Positions 16,585 to 26,430 of a DNA stretch of 64,000 bases are shown here, in pieces. The position numbers were made by a program, and so were the translations under genes. A model generated the notes under the pieces. It was given only the letters and a program-made list of their open reading frames with translations, ran no database searches and had not been told where the DNA came from. How positions within the stretch are numbered: position 1 is the first letter of the stretch; each line of letters begins with the position of its first letter. The DNA is from Ruegeria arenilitoris (GTDB lineage Bacteria > Pseudomonadota > Alphaproteobacteria > Rhodobacterales > Rhodobacteraceae), in the NCBI RefSeq assembly GCF_013030265.1, contig NZ_WPZQ01000001.1, positions 486,309 through 550,308 on the forward strand, given 5' to 3'.

Positions 16585-17195
16585 AGGAAACCTCCGTCAA
16601 AGTCTTCGATCGGTTTGGGCTTAGCCTTGTTGGCGCCGACGTCCAAAACTTCTCCCTCCAGACCGAGGTCAATATGGGTGGCGATCAGTGCTGACCCGCC
16701 CTGCCCCAGATGTGTGCGAACCGTATCGGCGAACAGGGCCACGGCCTCGCGGTCCAGTGACACGGTCGGCTCATCCAGCATCCAGATCGGTCGCCCGGTG
16801 ACCAGCATTCTGGCAAGGCCTAGTCGCCGTTTCTGACCGGCGGACAAGTTACCAGCGTGACGGTCGGACAAATCGTTCAGTTTGAAAGCGTCCAGCGCAG
16901 GTTGAATATCCTTTGTCCCGAAAACCGACGCCCAGAAATCAAGATTTTCAGTCACTGTCAGCGTTGGTTTCAAACCGTCTGAGTGCGACGCATAGGCAAT
17001 CTGATCTTCGGCACCCTCAATGCGGCCCGACAACGATGGCTGCAAGCCAGCCAAAGTGCGCAACAAAGTGGTTTTTCCGATCCCGTTCGGTCCACGTAGG
17101 ATCAGTGCCCGGCCCGGTTTCAGCACAAAGCTCAACCCTTCGAGCACGGGAATACCCCCTCGGGCAATCGACAGATCGGTAACGGTCAGTGTCAT
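16581..17195 (-). CDS. ccmA: Haem exporter ATP-binding protein CcmA
   Basis: 204 aa single ABC ATPase domain. Walker [10 protein letters not shown] (residues ~35–43), signature LSAGQKRR (~117–124) and Walker [13 protein letters not shown] (~137–148) are intact. It powers the CcmABCD complex. First gene of the ccm run. It starts 79 bases after the Mth938-like gene, which suggests continued transcription from the sec genes upstream or a weak local promoter. Confidence 0.96.
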   Translation of the reverse strand: MTLTVTDLSIARGGIPVLEGLSFVLKPGRALILRGPNGIGKTTLLRTLAGLQPSLSGRIEGAEDQIAYASHSDGLKPTLTVTENLDFWASVFGTKDIQPALDAFKLNDLSDRHAGNLSAGQKRRLGLARMLVTGRPIWMLDEPTVSLDREAVALFADTVRTHLGQGGSALIATHIDLGLEGEVLDVGANKAKPKPIEDFDGGFL

Positions 17196-17274
17196 TGCCT
17201 TCGCTTATCTCATTGTCGTGAAGGGCAAAAGGAGGGATTTGCCGCAGGTACAAGCCCACGCCTTGTCCGAACAA

Positions 17275-17628
17275 TCAGACCGGGATCAAGGCCAGAGCAA
17301 TACGACGCCCTTCCGAGAGCAGCACATTGTAGGTTCGACAGGCGGCTGGCGAGTTCATGACCTCGACGCCAATTCCTGCGGCTTCGAGGGTCGACCGCAA
17401 ATCACCGGGGATATGCGCCATCTCTTTGCCGGTGCCAATGAACAGAACATCTACTTCTTCTGAAAGATCAAGCAGCGGCTGAACATCGGTGTACTGCCCC
17501 CACGCCTTTGTTCCAGTTGGCCCGGTTAGCACCGCGCCCTCAAAAACCTCACCGCCGATACGAAAGAAGCCCGGACCATAGCCATCAACAGGCTTGGCAT
17601 CCGTAAAGGTCACCTGATTGAGTCGCAT
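17275..17628 (-). CDS. Mth938-like domain (DUF498) protein
   Basis: 117 aa soluble protein. It has the Mth938-like pattern: FTDAKPVDGYGPGFFRIGG, then EVDVLFIGTGKEM and a C-terminal GIGVEVMNSPAACRTYNVLLSEGR. Relatives include the human NDUFAF3 complex I assembly factor; bacterial members are often found next to secDF, as here. The role in bacteria is not established. It starts 12 bases after the TauE-like gene with an AAGGGG ribosome site, so it belongs to the sec operon. Confidence 0.9.
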   Translation of the reverse strand: MRLNQVTFTDAKPVDGYGPGFFRIGGEVFEGAVLTGPTGTKAWGQYTDVQPLLDLSEEVDVLFIGTGKEMAHIPGDLRSTLEAAGIGVEVMNSPAACRTYNVLLSEGRRIALALIPV

Positions 17629-17640
17629 TCCAAAACCCCT

Positions 17641-18393
17641 TCAGTCGAAGATCGGCAGGCCAGTTATAACCGCGAGCGCGATCACGGAGTAAGCCGCCAC
17701 CCGGTAAAGCTTCTCCAGCGATGGATCAAACAGCGCCTTGCCGATGAGTGTGGTTATCACATAAGGCACACTCAGCAACAGAACCACCCAAAGCGCGGAT
17801 GTATCCGAGAGGCCGCCGATCATGATATTCGTGACGATGACGATATCCAGCAGAGCCAGAAAGATAATCGTATTCGCACGTACCTTGCGAACATTGGTTG
17901 AGCTTGCCAGATAGAAGACGATCACAACCGGTCCAGTCAGACCAGTCATTCCACCGACTGCGCCCGCGCTGCTGCCGATGGCAAGCCGCCCCGGCAGCCC
18001 CAATCGTCCATTCCAACGCCAGCCAGTTGCCACCGCAAGCAAGGTTAACCCAACCACCGTGCATGCGATCCAGCGCAAGACCAGCGCATCGACTTGTACC
18101 ATCACCCACAGTCCAAGTGGCACAGTCACAGCAGCAGCCAGAGCAAGTGTCCCGACTTCGGACTTGTCGCATTCCATCCACGCCTGCGGAGCCAGCGCGA
18201 GGGTGGAGACAATACCAGTCGCAGCCATCAGAAACACGACATCTGTTGCCGGCAGGAACTGGGTTCCGATCGGCACGAATATCATGGCTGTGCCAAAACC
18301 GGTGAAGCCGCGGACAAGACCCGCGGCTCCTATGGTGCAAATCAACCATCCGATGCCCGGCAGAGCCAGGGCAGCTTGCAAACCCTCAGGCAT
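17641..18393 (-). CDS. TauE/SafE-family membrane permease
   Basis: 250 aa with about eight hydrophobic helices. The N-terminal AGLVRGFTGFGTAMIFVPI and the central GSSAGAVGGMTGLTGPVVIVFYL repeat are the paired glycine-rich motifs of the TauE/SafE (DUF81) family, proposed exporters of sulfite, sulfoacetate or other organosulfur anions. It overlaps the end of secF by 8 bases, so it is translated from the sec mRNA. There is no functional link to Sec that I know of, and the substrate is not predictable. Confidence 0.85.
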   Translation of the reverse strand: MPEGLQAALALPGIGWLICTIGAAGLVRGFTGFGTAMIFVPIGTQFLPATDVVFLMAATGIVSTLALAPQAWMECDKSEVGTLALAAAVTVPLGLWVMVQVDALVLRWIACTVVGLTLLAVATGWRWNGRLGLPGRLAIGSSAGAVGGMTGLTGPVVIVFYLASSTNVRKVRANTIIFLALLDIVIVTNIMIGGLSDTSALWVVLLLSVPYVITTLIGKALFDPSLEKLYRVAAYSVIALAVITGLPIFD

Positions 18394-19354
18394 CTATGTT
18401 GGCAAACTGATTGCCCGCAGTGTTCGAAGGCTTGGTCCAGTCGCGCTTGACCCCCAACCACAACAGGATGGTCGAGGCCACAAAGATGGATGAGTAAGTA
18501 CCCACGATAACACCCCAGATCATCGCAAAGACGAACCCGCGGATCACGTCACCGCCCAGAACATAAAGCGAGATCAGCGCCAGCAGGGTCGTAACCGAGG
18601 TCATGACCGTCCGGCTGAGTGTCTCGTTGATGGACAGGTTCAGAACCTCTTTCAGGTCCTTCTTCTTGTACTTGCGCAGGTTCTCACGAACACGGTCGAA
18701 TACGACCACGGTATCGTTCAGCGAGTAACCAACGATGGTCAAGAGCGCGGCGATAATCGCCAGATCAAACCGGATCTGCAGTTCCGAGAAGATACCAATG
18801 GTCAGGATCACATCGTGCACCAGCGCAGCAACGGCGCCGAGCGCAAACTGCCATTCGAACCTAAGCCAGATGTAGACAAGAACCGCTCCAATCGCGAGCA
18901 CTACCGCTATGACCGCCGTCTGGATCAATTCGCCAGATACTTTGGGGCCAACAGATTCAACTGACACGAATTCAATGTCAGGCGCGGCACCGGTGAGTGC
19001 CTCTTCTACAGCCGTAATTGTTGCTGCGGTCACCGCTTCGGCATCATCCTGAGCCTGAATGCGGATCATGGCTACGTTTTCGTCCGGCCCAAATGTCGGA
19101 TCAAAGATCTCGGTGATCGAAACATCACCCAGCTCCAACGGAGCGATCGCATCACGATACGCGCCTACATCAATCTCCTGCGCGCTTTGGGTACGGATTG
19201 TCGTACCACCGCGGAAATCGATACCAAAGTTCAGGCCCTGCAGCATGAACGAGGTAAAGGCTACAACCATCATCAGACCTGAAATACCCAGCCAGATTTT
19301 CCAGCGGCTGAAGAAATCGAACGAGGTTTCCTTGGGAACAAGTCTCAGTCGCAT
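18386..19354 (-). CDS. secF: Protein translocase subunit SecF
   Basis: 322 aa. SecF hallmarks are GIDFRGGTTIR after the first membrane helix and, toward the C-terminus, the RND-type helices with SLNDTVVVFDRVREN and NETLSRTVMTSVTTLLAL. With SecD it uses the proton motive force to pull secreted proteins through SecYEG. The start follows the secD stop by one base. Confidence 0.97.
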   Translation of the reverse strand: MRLRLVPKETSFDFFSRWKIWLGISGLMMVVAFTSFMLQGLNFGIDFRGGTTIRTQSAQEIDVGAYRDAIAPLELGDVSITEIFDPTFGPDENVAMIRIQAQDDAEAVTAATITAVEEALTGAAPDIEFVSVESVGPKVSGELIQTAVIAVVLAIGAVLVYIWLRFEWQFALGAVAALVHDVILTIGIFSELQIRFDLAIIAALLTIVGYSLNDTVVVFDRVRENLRKYKKKDLKEVLNLSINETLSRTVMTSVTTLLALISLYVLGGDVIRGFVFAMIWGVIVGTYSSIFVASTILLWLGVKRDWTKPSNTAGNQFANIDA

Positions 19355-19355
19355 A

Positions 19356-21017
19356 TCAAACCTCGATCATTTTCGGACGGCGGCGTTCGAACCAGATGAC
19401 GATCATCAGACGCGTCACGAAGATCGCGGTGAAGACCGAGGTCAGAATGCCGAGGCCCAGAGTGATGGCAAAGCCGCGAACCGGGCCGCTACCCATCGCA
19501 AACAGGATTACAGCCGTGATGAACGTCGTTACGTTGGCGTCCAGAATGGCCGACAGCGCCTTTTCATAGCCTAGCTCAATTGCTCGGGCAGGCCCTTTGG
19601 CGGATTTAAGTTCTTCCCGGATACGTTCGAAAATCAGCACGTTGGCGTCAACGGCCATACCAACCGTCAGAACAATCCCCGCAATACCCGGCAAGGTCAG
19701 CGTTGCCCCGATCAGTGACAGCAGGCCGAAGATGAGCCCCACGTTGATGATCAGCGCAACATTGGCAAAGAGACCAAACAAACCGTAGCTGAGCGCCATG
19801 AAGACCAGCACCGCGACAAATGCTACGATTGTAGCTACCTTGCCTGCGTCAATGCTGTCCTGACCCAGCTCCGGACCGATGGTGCGTTCTTCTAGGAATT
19901 CCAGACCGGCCGGCAATGCGCCTGCTCGCAGCAGAACCGCCAGATTGGTACTTTCTTCAACGGTAAAGTTACCGGTGATGATGCCAGACCCGCCCGGGAT
20001 ATGGCTCTGGATCACAGGAGCGGAGATTACCTCGTCATCCAGAACAATGGCAAAGGGTGCGCCAATGTTTTCAAGCGTATAGTCACCGAACTTGCGGGCA
20101 CCTGATGTGTTAAAGCGGAAGCTGACCGCCGGGCGCCCGTTCTGGTCAAACGAAGGCTGTGCATCCACGAGTTCTTCACCGGTCACAACCGGAGCAGACT
20201 CGATTGTGTAATACACCCCATCTTCATCGATGGAGGGTACAATTTCCTCACCAATCCCCGGAACAGCATCCGGGTCGGATCCACGCCTGACAACCGGATT
20301 GAAGGTCAACTGGGCCGTGGTGCCAATGATCTCTTTCAACTCAGATGCACTGCCGATACCTGGCACCTGAATCAGAATACGATCTGTTCCTTGCCGCTGA
20401 ATCGTCGGTTCGCGTGTACCGACCTCGTCGATACGACGACGGATGATCTCCAGAGCCTGCCGAACAGTTCTGTCGTTCGAAGCCAGCTTTTCGGCCTCGG
20501 ACAGTTGAACAATGATCGTATCGCCCTGGCTGCTGACCTCGATATCGTTGGCCCCAACACCTGTCAGGGTTTGAATTGGACGCGCCAGACCGCGAACAAC
20601 TTCAAGCGCCCGGGTGATACCCTCGGGCTGACTGATGCGAACGCGAATCTCATCAGGAGCAGAAGGTTGCTTACGGATCGTACCCACGGTTGCCCGTTCA
20701 TCCCGCAATGCTTCGCGGACTTCGGGCCACATCGCTTCCATCCGGGCTTCGTAAACATCTTCCACCTGAACTTCGGCCAGAAGATGTGCACCACCCCTCA
20801 GGTCAAGGCCCAGATTGACTAACGAAGACGGCAACCAATTCGGCCATTGCGCCGCCTCGGCCTGTAGTTCGGGAGTATCGATGCCAAGCTCGATCTCGGC
20901 TTTTGCATCGTTCGATTGTTCGACACGCGTATAGAACGCATTCGGCAGGGCCATGAGCAGGCCGATCACACAGACCGACCAGATCAGAACCCGCTTCCAG
21001 GTATCAATTTGCAGCAT
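19356..21017 (-). CDS. secD: Protein translocase subunit SecD
   Basis: 553 aa. One N-terminal membrane helix is followed by GLDLRGGAHLL, a large periplasmic P1 head (residues ~90–370) and five C-terminal helices with TLPGIAGIVLTVGMAVDANVLIFERIREE. It works with SecF and YajC to complete Sec-dependent export. It lies 33 bases downstream of yajC. The long P1 region and standard motifs leave little doubt. Confidence 0.97.
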   Translation of the reverse strand: MLQIDTWKRVLIWSVCVIGLLMALPNAFYTRVEQSNDAKAEIELGIDTPELQAEAAQWPNWLPSSLVNLGLDLRGGAHLLAEVQVEDVYEARMEAMWPEVREALRDERATVGTIRKQPSAPDEIRVRISQPEGITRALEVVRGLARPIQTLTGVGANDIEVSSQGDTIIVQLSEAEKLASNDRTVRQALEIIRRRIDEVGTREPTIQRQGTDRILIQVPGIGSASELKEIIGTTAQLTFNPVVRRGSDPDAVPGIGEEIVPSIDEDGVYYTIESAPVVTGEELVDAQPSFDQNGRPAVSFRFNTSGARKFGDYTLENIGAPFAIVLDDEVISAPVIQSHIPGGSGIITGNFTVEESTNLAVLLRAGALPAGLEFLEERTIGPELGQDSIDAGKVATIVAFVAVLVFMALSYGLFGLFANVALIINVGLIFGLLSLIGATLTLPGIAGIVLTVGMAVDANVLIFERIREELKSAKGPARAIELGYEKALSAILDANVTTFITAVILFAMGSGPVRGFAITLGLGILTSVFTAIFVTRLMIVIWFERRRPKMIEV

Positions 21018-21050
21018 TACCCTGCCTTTTCAGAAGGTTGTGGAGCGCTC

Positions 21051-21338
21051 TTATTTCGCTGGTTCGGTTTTATTCAGAACCTGCGCGATGGTCGACTTGA
21101 CCACGCGAACCTTCACACCCTCGGCGATTTCGACTTCGATCTCGTTGTCGCCTTCCTTGACCTTGGAGACTTTGCCAATCAGGCCACCCTGGGTGACAAC
21201 CTGATCGCCCCGGCGCACGGCTTCGACCATGGCCTGATGTTCCTTCATCTTCTTCTGCTGCGGACGGATCAGCAGGAAATACATGATCGCGAAGATCAGG
21301 ATCAGCGGGAGAAACTGGGCGATTGCGCCACCTTCCAT
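21051..21338 (-). CDS. yajC: Preprotein translocase subunit YajC
   Basis: 95 aa with one N-terminal membrane helix (FLPLILIFAIMYFLLIRPQQKK) and a cytoplasmic beta domain with GDQVVTQGGLIGKV. It binds SecDF. First gene of the minus-strand run that continues through secD, secF, the TauE-like gene, the Mth938-like gene and ccmABCDG. An AAAGGA site precedes the ATG. The 247 bases up to the divergent MscS gene should contain promoters for both directions. Confidence 0.95.
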   Translation of the reverse strand: MEGGAIAQFLPLILIFAIMYFLLIRPQQKKMKEHQAMVEAVRRGDQVVTQGGLIGKVSKVKEGDNEIEVEIAEGVKVRVVKSTIAQVLNKTEPAK

Positions 21339-21585
21339 GGGATATTCCTTTGTTTTGGTCTTGCGGTCATGTACCGCAAATTTGGCGGGAACCTATTCAT
21401 TGAAATGCGTGTTTGCAAGCAATGGCATTACCATGGGCTATTCTTTGAAACAGGCATTCCCCCACATGGATAGTTCACAAGCCCCCAAGGACAGATCCAC
21501 ACCTGTAAAAAGAATTGCTTACAAGCTGCAGTTCAGCCCTAGGAACATTAGCCGTCTCGGATATAGTTAGGTATCAGGAGGGCCA

Positions 21586-23247
21586 ATGATTCAATTAATC
21601 CAATCCTTTGGCATATTTGCACGCCTTTGCATGGCAACCCTGTGTGTATGCATGCTGGTGTCTCCGACATGGGCGCAAGAAGCCCCGACGCCTCCGCCAG
21701 CTTTGAGCGAGGAGCAATCCGATGTCTTCAAAGCTCCGGTAATTGTCGACGGCGATACGCTCTTCCATTTACGTGGCTCAAGCGCTCTGCCCGCTACGGA
21801 ACGGGCAGAAAGAGTTCAAGACAAGATCATCGAGGTCGCTGAGTCTTCCGAAAAAACCGATATCGAAATCACCTATGAAGAGACCGAACTCGGCACACGT
21901 ATACTTGCGGATGGGATCTTCGTATCAGTTGTTACAGAGGCTGATGCCGAGCTGGATCAGATGGAGCTTAGCGTCCTCAGCCTCTTGCATGGTGATGCCA
22001 TACACGAGTCAATTGTCGCCTACCGGGCTAACCGCACCGAACAGGCAAGGGTGTCTGGTGCAATCGAAGCCGGTGCATGGACCGTTGGATTTATTCTGTT
22101 CATTGTCGTCATCCTCTGGCTGCACCGCCGGATCAGACGACGTACTCTGGAAATAGTTCAGAGCTATCTGCAGGATGTCGAGACTGCCACCGCCAAACAC
22201 GTTCAGGCAGAGGCCATCGCGGCCCTGATCCGGTATGGGCTGAACTTTGTTCTTTTAGTCATCTTCTTCCTTGGTTTTTATTACTACCTTTCATTCGTCC
22301 TGCTTTCGTTTGCGGAAACTCGTTACTTCGCTCAACTACTGCTGACCTATCTGACTGAGCCGGTCCTGCTGATCTTCAAGGGGATTATCAGCTATATCCC
22401 GAACCTGATCATGCTGGCCCTGATCTCGTGGGTCACTATGTACATCATCAAAGGCATGCGAGTGTTCTTCGATGCCGTCGAAGCCGGCACGTTTGATATG
22501 GGCGACTTTGAAAAGCACTGGGTTAACCCGACTTTCAACATTGCCCGTGTCGTGGTCATCCTCATCGCTCTGGTCTTTGCGGTGCCCTATATTCCGGGCT
22601 CAGATTCCGCCGCGTTTCAGGGGCTGACCATTCTGGTCGGTGCGATGTTGTCCCTGGGTGCGAACTCTGTCGTCAGCAACATGCTTGCTGGCCTGTTCGT
22701 TATCTACCGTCGCTCGACCTCAATCGGTGATCGCATCCAGATTGGCGATCACATCGGTGACGTGGTCAAAATCAAACTGATGGAAACCCATCTGAAGTCT
22801 ATCAAGAACGAACTGATCTCGATCCCGAACGCTCAGTTGATGAACTCTGATGTGGTCAATTTTTCAAAGAAAACAGATGGTAACGGTCTGCTTTTGCACA
22901 CCACAGTCGGTATCGGATACGAAGAGCCGCCTGAAAAGGTCGAGGCTATGTTGATCGAGGCAGCAAGGCGCACCAAGGGATTGAAATCCAAGCCCGAGCC
23001 CTTCGTTCTTTGGACTGCCCTTGCCGACTATGCCATCAACTATCAGGTCAATGCATATACGACGCGGGGCAGTACGATCCCAAAGATCAGGTCCGATCTG
23101 CATCGCAACATTGTCGCTGTATTTAACGAAAACAACGTGCAGATCATGACACCGTCTTACATGGCCGATCCGCCTGAACCCAAAATCCCAACCGAGCATT
23201 GGGATGGGCAGCTGGCGCACGAATCCTCAGACGAGTCCAAGAAGTAA
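21586..23247 (+). CDS. MscS-family mechanosensitive ion channel
   Basis: 553 aa. A signal peptide (ending PTWAQE) is followed by a periplasmic domain to about residue 160, four to five membrane helices, and the conserved MscS pore and beta domain (GANSVVSNMLAGLFVIYRRSTSIGDRI, then GDVVKIKLMETHLKS and ELISIPNAQLMNSDVVNFS). Channels of this extended type open on membrane tension and release solutes during osmotic downshift. An AGGAGG site precedes the start by 5 bases. It is divergent from yajC. Confidence 0.92.
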   Translation: MIQLIQSFGIFARLCMATLCVCMLVSPTWAQEAPTPPPALSEEQSDVFKAPVIVDGDTLFHLRGSSALPATERAERVQDKIIEVAESSEKTDIEITYEETELGTRILADGIFVSVVTEADAELDQMELSVLSLLHGDAIHESIVAYRANRTEQARVSGAIEAGAWTVGFILFIVVILWLHRRIRRRTLEIVQSYLQDVETATAKHVQAEAIAALIRYGLNFVLLVIFFLGFYYYLSFVLLSFAETRYFAQLLLTYLTEPVLLIFKGIISYIPNLIMLALISWVTMYIIKGMRVFFDAVEAGTFDMGDFEKHWVNPTFNIARVVVILIALVFAVPYIPGSDSAAFQGLTILVGAMLSLGANSVVSNMLAGLFVIYRRSTSIGDRIQIGDHIGDVVKIKLMETHLKSIKNELISIPNAQLMNSDVVNFSKKTDGNGLLLHTTVGIGYEEPPEKVEAMLIEAARRTKGLKSKPEPFVLWTALADYAINYQVNAYTTRGSTIPKIRSDLHRNIVAVFNENNVQIMTPSYMADPPEPKIPTEHWDGQLAHESSDESKK

Positions 23248-23333
23248 GCCTAAATCGCGCGGCGGGTGCTACACCCCGCCCGTCAGATGGTGCATAAGCG
23301 GCTGCAGTGATTCACTTATCAAGGATCTGAGAT

Positions 23334-24626
23334 ATGCACGACATCCGCGCCATTCGCGAAAACCCAGCCGCCTTCGACGCCGCTCTTGCGCGCCGTGGGG
23401 ACGCGCCGGTGTCGTCAGATTTGCTGAGGCTGGACGAAAGCCGCCGCGCCAAGATTCTGGCAGCAGAAACAGCCCAGGCTGAGCAAAACAAAGCTTCCAA
23501 AGAAGTTGGTGCCGCCAAGGGACGCGGCGATGAAGCCGAGTTCGAGCGCCTGCGAGCGCTGGTGGCCGAGAAAAAGGCCGAGGTCGCACATATGCAGACC
23601 GAAGCCAAAGATCTGGACGCGCTGCTCACCGACCAACTGGCCCGCATCGCCAACCTGCCGGCTGACGATGTTCCGCAAGGCGAAGACGAAGACGATAATG
23701 TTGAAGTCAACCGCTGGGGCACCCTTCGTGAGCTCGATTTTGCGCCCAAAGAGCACTACGAAATCCCAGCCGTTGCTGCGGCGATGGATTTCGAGACGGC
23801 CGCCAAAACCAGCGGTAGCCGCTTTGTGAATCTGTCGAAAGGCGTGGCACGCATTCACCGTGCGCTGGCCCAGTTCATGCTGGACACGCATATCGACAAG
23901 AATGGTCTGACAGAAATGCAGACGCCGGTTCTGGTGCGTGACGAAGCCATGTACGGAACAGACAAGCTGCCGAAATTCGGTGAGGACAGTTACCAGACCA
24001 CAAACGGCTGGTGGCTGATCCCAACGTCCGAGGTCACACTGACCTATTCGGTGTCGGGTGAGATCCTGGACGAAAGCGCCCTGCCCATCCGGATGACGGC
24101 ACACACAGCCTGTTTCCGATCCGAAGCTGGCAGCGCAGGCAAAGATACCGCAGGCATGTTGCGTCAGCACCAGTTCGAAAAGGTCGAGATGGTCTCGATC
24201 ACACATCCCGACAATTCGGATGATGAACAGAAGCGCATGTTGCGCTGTGCCGAAGATCTGTTGGAGCAGATGGGCATCCCCTACCGCACGGTGGTCCTGT
24301 GCACGGGTGACATGGGGTTCGGCGCACGCCGAACCTATGACATCGAGGCCTGGTTGCCCGGGCAGAACGCCTATCGCGAGATCAGTTCGGTATCGACCAC
24401 CGGCGATTTTCAGGCCCGACGCATGAATGCGCGTTTCCGTCCCGAAGGGGGCGGCAAGCCGGAGTATGTGCATTCGCTGAACGGCTCGGGCCTTGCTGTG
24501 GGCCGCTGCCTGATTGCAGTCCTGGAGAATGGTCAGAATGCAGACGGCACAGTCACGTTGCCAGATGTACTTGCCCCCTATCTGGGCGGCAAACTCACGC
24601 TGCAACTGGATGGAACACTGGCTTAA
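23334..24626 (+). CDS. serS: Seryl-tRNA synthetase
   Basis: 430 aa, the standard length. The N-terminal ~110 residues form the coiled-coil arm that contacts the tRNA long variable arm (Lys/Glu/Ala-rich). Class II motif 2 is [21 protein letters not shown] and motif 3 includes [14 protein letters not shown]; the serine-binding region [21 protein letters not shown] is intact. It charges tRNA-Ser and tRNA-Sec. An AAGGA site precedes the ATG. Confidence 0.98.
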   Translation: MHDIRAIRENPAAFDAALARRGDAPVSSDLLRLDESRRAKILAAETAQAEQNKASKEVGAAKGRGDEAEFERLRALVAEKKAEVAHMQTEAKDLDALLTDQLARIANLPADDVPQGEDEDDNVEVNRWGTLRELDFAPKEHYEIPAVAAAMDFETAAKTSGSRFVNLSKGVARIHRALAQFMLDTHIDKNGLTEMQTPVLVRDEAMYGTDKLPKFGEDSYQTTNGWWLIPTSEVTLTYSVSGEILDESALPIRMTAHTACFRSEAGSAGKDTAGMLRQHQFEKVEMVSITHPDNSDDEQKRMLRCAEDLLEQMGIPYRTVVLCTGDMGFGARRTYDIEAWLPGQNAYREISSVSTTGDFQARRMNARFRPEGGGKPEYVHSLNGSGLAVGRCLIAVLENGQNADGTVTLPDVLAPYLGGKLTLQLDGTLA

Positions 24627-24652
24627 AAAAACGGCAGCCAAATGGCTGCCGG
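24625..24652. terminator. Terminator shared by serS and the convergent HHH gene
   Basis: CGGCAGCCA-AA-TGGCTGCCG is a perfect 9-bp stem immediately after the serS stop. On the minus strand it is followed by a run of seven or more T, ideal for the convergent gene that ends at 24679. On the plus strand the tail is only GGTTT. Confidence 0.85.
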
Positions 24653-24678
24653 TTTCCGGATCGAAGGCGGAGAAGTGA

Positions 24679-25350
24679 TTACTTCTTCGCCTTTTTCTTA
24701 TCCTTCGACTTGCTGTCTTTCTTTTTGCCGTCTTTTTTCTTTTCTTCTTTTTTCTTGTCGTTCTTTTTTGACTTTTTGTCCTTCTTGGACTTGGCCTTCA
24801 CCTTTTCCTTGGCCTTGGAAATTGCGGCTTCCATCTCTTTCTTCTTTTTGGCCGCTTTTTCTGCCTTGGCTTTTGCCTTGGCTTTTTTCTTGGCCTTAGC
24901 TTCGGCTGCAGCCTTTTCGGCGGCTGCAGCTTCTTTCGCAGCCTTTTCAGCCGCAGCACGCTTTTCTGCCGCCTTGCGTTCGGTTTCGGCCTTCTTGGCT
25001 GCAGCTGAAGCCGTGGCCGATGTCTTTCTCACCGTAGCCCTGCTTGCTGCTTTGGTTGGCGGCGCAGACGCAGGTTTTTTGGCTACGGTTTTACGCGCGG
25101 CAGGCTTGCGGGTCGCAGGCTTTCGTGCTGGTGCCCGATTTGCAGTGGTTTTTGCTGCAGTGGGTTTCGAAGAAACCGCAGCCTTAGCAGCTGCTATCAG
25201 GATCGGCGCACGGGCCGCGCCTATTCGAGGGACCTTAACCAGTTCTTTCGGGTTCGCCTTTGCCAGATCATCGGCGGTTTTATAGCCATTTTCGGACAAT
25301 GATTTTGCAAGCGCGTCTCCTACGCCCTTTACGCTGGTAACTGGTGTCAT
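24679..25350 (-). CDS. Helix-hairpin-helix protein with long histone-H1-like Lys/Ala tail
   Basis: 223 aa from ATG 25350, which has an AAAGGA site; longer starts lack one. Residues 1–60 form a DNA-binding HhH-type domain (SVKGVGDALAKSLSENGYKTADDLA, then VPRIGAARAPILIAA). The remaining ~160 residues are extreme low complexity: first Lys/Pro/Ala/Thr repeats of AARKTVAKKPAS type, then Ala/Lys/Glu helix-forming stretches, ending in nearly pure Lys/Asp/Ser. This resembles bacterial histone-H1-like nucleoid proteins, in which a basic tail compacts DNA. The HhH head could add sequence-independent binding to DNA junctions or ends. The function is inferred from composition only. Confidence 0.75.
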   Translation of the reverse strand: MTPVTSVKGVGDALAKSLSENGYKTADDLAKANPKELVKVPRIGAARAPILIAAAKAAVSSKPTAAKTTANRAPARKPATRKPAARKTVAKKPASAPPTKAASRATVRKTSATASAAAKKAETERKAAEKRAAAEKAAKEAAAAEKAAAEAKAKKKAKAKAKAEKAAKKKKEMEAAISKAKEKVKAKSKKDKKSKKNDKKKEEKKKDGKKKDSKSKDKKKAKK

Positions 25351-25443
25351 TCCGGGTCCTTTCTCTATCTCCTTGAACAAACGTATATACACAGCATATA
25401 CATGTCTGCAAGTCACTGCCGATGGCTGATCGCCCACATGTAC

Positions 25444-26430
25444 CTAACTGCTATGCACCAGTTCGGTCGATTTGCCTTTCTTGGGGAACGGAACGAGGCG
25501 TTTTTTGTCCTCGTCCCAAAGTTTGAGGTTAAGTGCCGCTACAGCCTCGGGGAATTTAATCCTACGCGGCGTGTATTCAGGCGGCAGATTGTAATGACAT
25601 GCGCGCAGTCGGTATGAAGGAATGCGTGCATTGAAATGGTGTATGTCGTGCAAGGTGATACAGGCGACGGCATTGTCAAACCACCAACCGAAATCGAGCG
25701 CGGATGATCCGTGAAGGGCCGCTATTTTGGGATCAAGCTCTGGGCGTCGATCCCAGTACGTGTCTTCAAAGTTATGCTGCAGATAGACAAGGAACACTCC
25801 CAGCATTCCCCCCAGCAGTGAAAAGACCAGCCAAACCAGAATGCCGGTTGTTCCTGCGATCAGGTAGAGGAGACCCAAGAAGACTACGATGGAGAGATTG
25901 TGTAGCAATACGCCTTTGACCCCAAAACGCATGGTATTCTTTGGCCAGCGGTAGCGGATGAAATAGGTGAACAGTGCGCCTACGGGCACAAGGATGAACG
26001 GATTGCGATAAAGCCGATAGAACAGGCGGGTTCTCCAGTCGGCAGCCTCCCACTCACGGAGGGTCATCGTATGGATTTCGCCGGTTTCTCGATGTTCTAG
26101 ATTACCGATCCCCGAGTGGTGCAGATTGTGATTCTGCTTCATGACTTCGAAGGGTGCAAACGTAAATGGTGACAGTCCATGTCCTGCCCATTCATTCTGC
26201 TGTCGTGTTTCGAATAGTGAGTGATGGCCGCAATCGTGCTGCAATACATACAGGCGCACGGCCGCAAACGCGAATATGATCCCTGCCGGTACCATAATGT
26301 ACCAGCGATCTACATACACGATCGCTAATGTCAGGGATGCAAAGTAGACTGCAAATGTCCCGAAATAGCTAAACGCGGCCAGCCTGTTGTCCTGCACCGC
26401 GTACTGCCTTGTGTATTCCCTCAGATCCAT
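25444..26430 (-). CDS. Membrane fatty acid desaturase
   Basis: 328 aa from ATG 26430, with a GGGAGCGGG site upstream. The three histidine boxes of the di-iron membrane desaturases are intact: HDCGHHS, HNLHHS and HDIHHFN. Four or more hydrophobic helices are arranged around them. The pattern fits delta-12/omega-3 type acyl-lipid desaturases rather than delta-9 acyl-CoA types. Such an enzyme would adjust membrane fluidity or modify acyl chains; the substrate and position are unknown. The gene stands alone, separated from the neighbouring der gene by about 165 bases. Confidence 0.88.
   Translation of the reverse strand: MDLREYTRQYAVQDNRLAAFSYFGTFAVYFASLTLAIVYVDRWYIMVPAGIIFAFAAVRLYVLQHDCGHHSLFETRQQNEWAGHGLSPFTFAPFEVMKQNHNLHHSGIGNLEHRETGEIHTMTLREWEAADWRTRLFYRLYRNPFILVPVGALFTYFIRYRWPKNTMRFGVKGVLLHNLSIVVFLGLLYLIAGTTGILVWLVFSLLGGMLGVFLVYLQHNFEDTYWDRRPELDPKIAALHGSSALDFGWWFDNAVACITLHDIHHFNARIPSYRLRACHYNLPPEYTPRRIKFPEAVAALNLKLWDEDKKRLVPFPKKGKSTELVHSS

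Noticed and set aside
23415..24641. A 408-codon frame on the minus strand opposite serS
   Set aside because: It mirrors serS, has no ribosome site and no domain, and is typical of antisense frames in G+C-rich genes. The motifs of serS are intact on the plus strand.
24710..25285. A plus-strand frame rich in Phe/Ser/Leu opposite the HhH protein
   Set aside because: It is the antisense reading of Lys/Ala codons; it has no membrane-protein features beyond composition.
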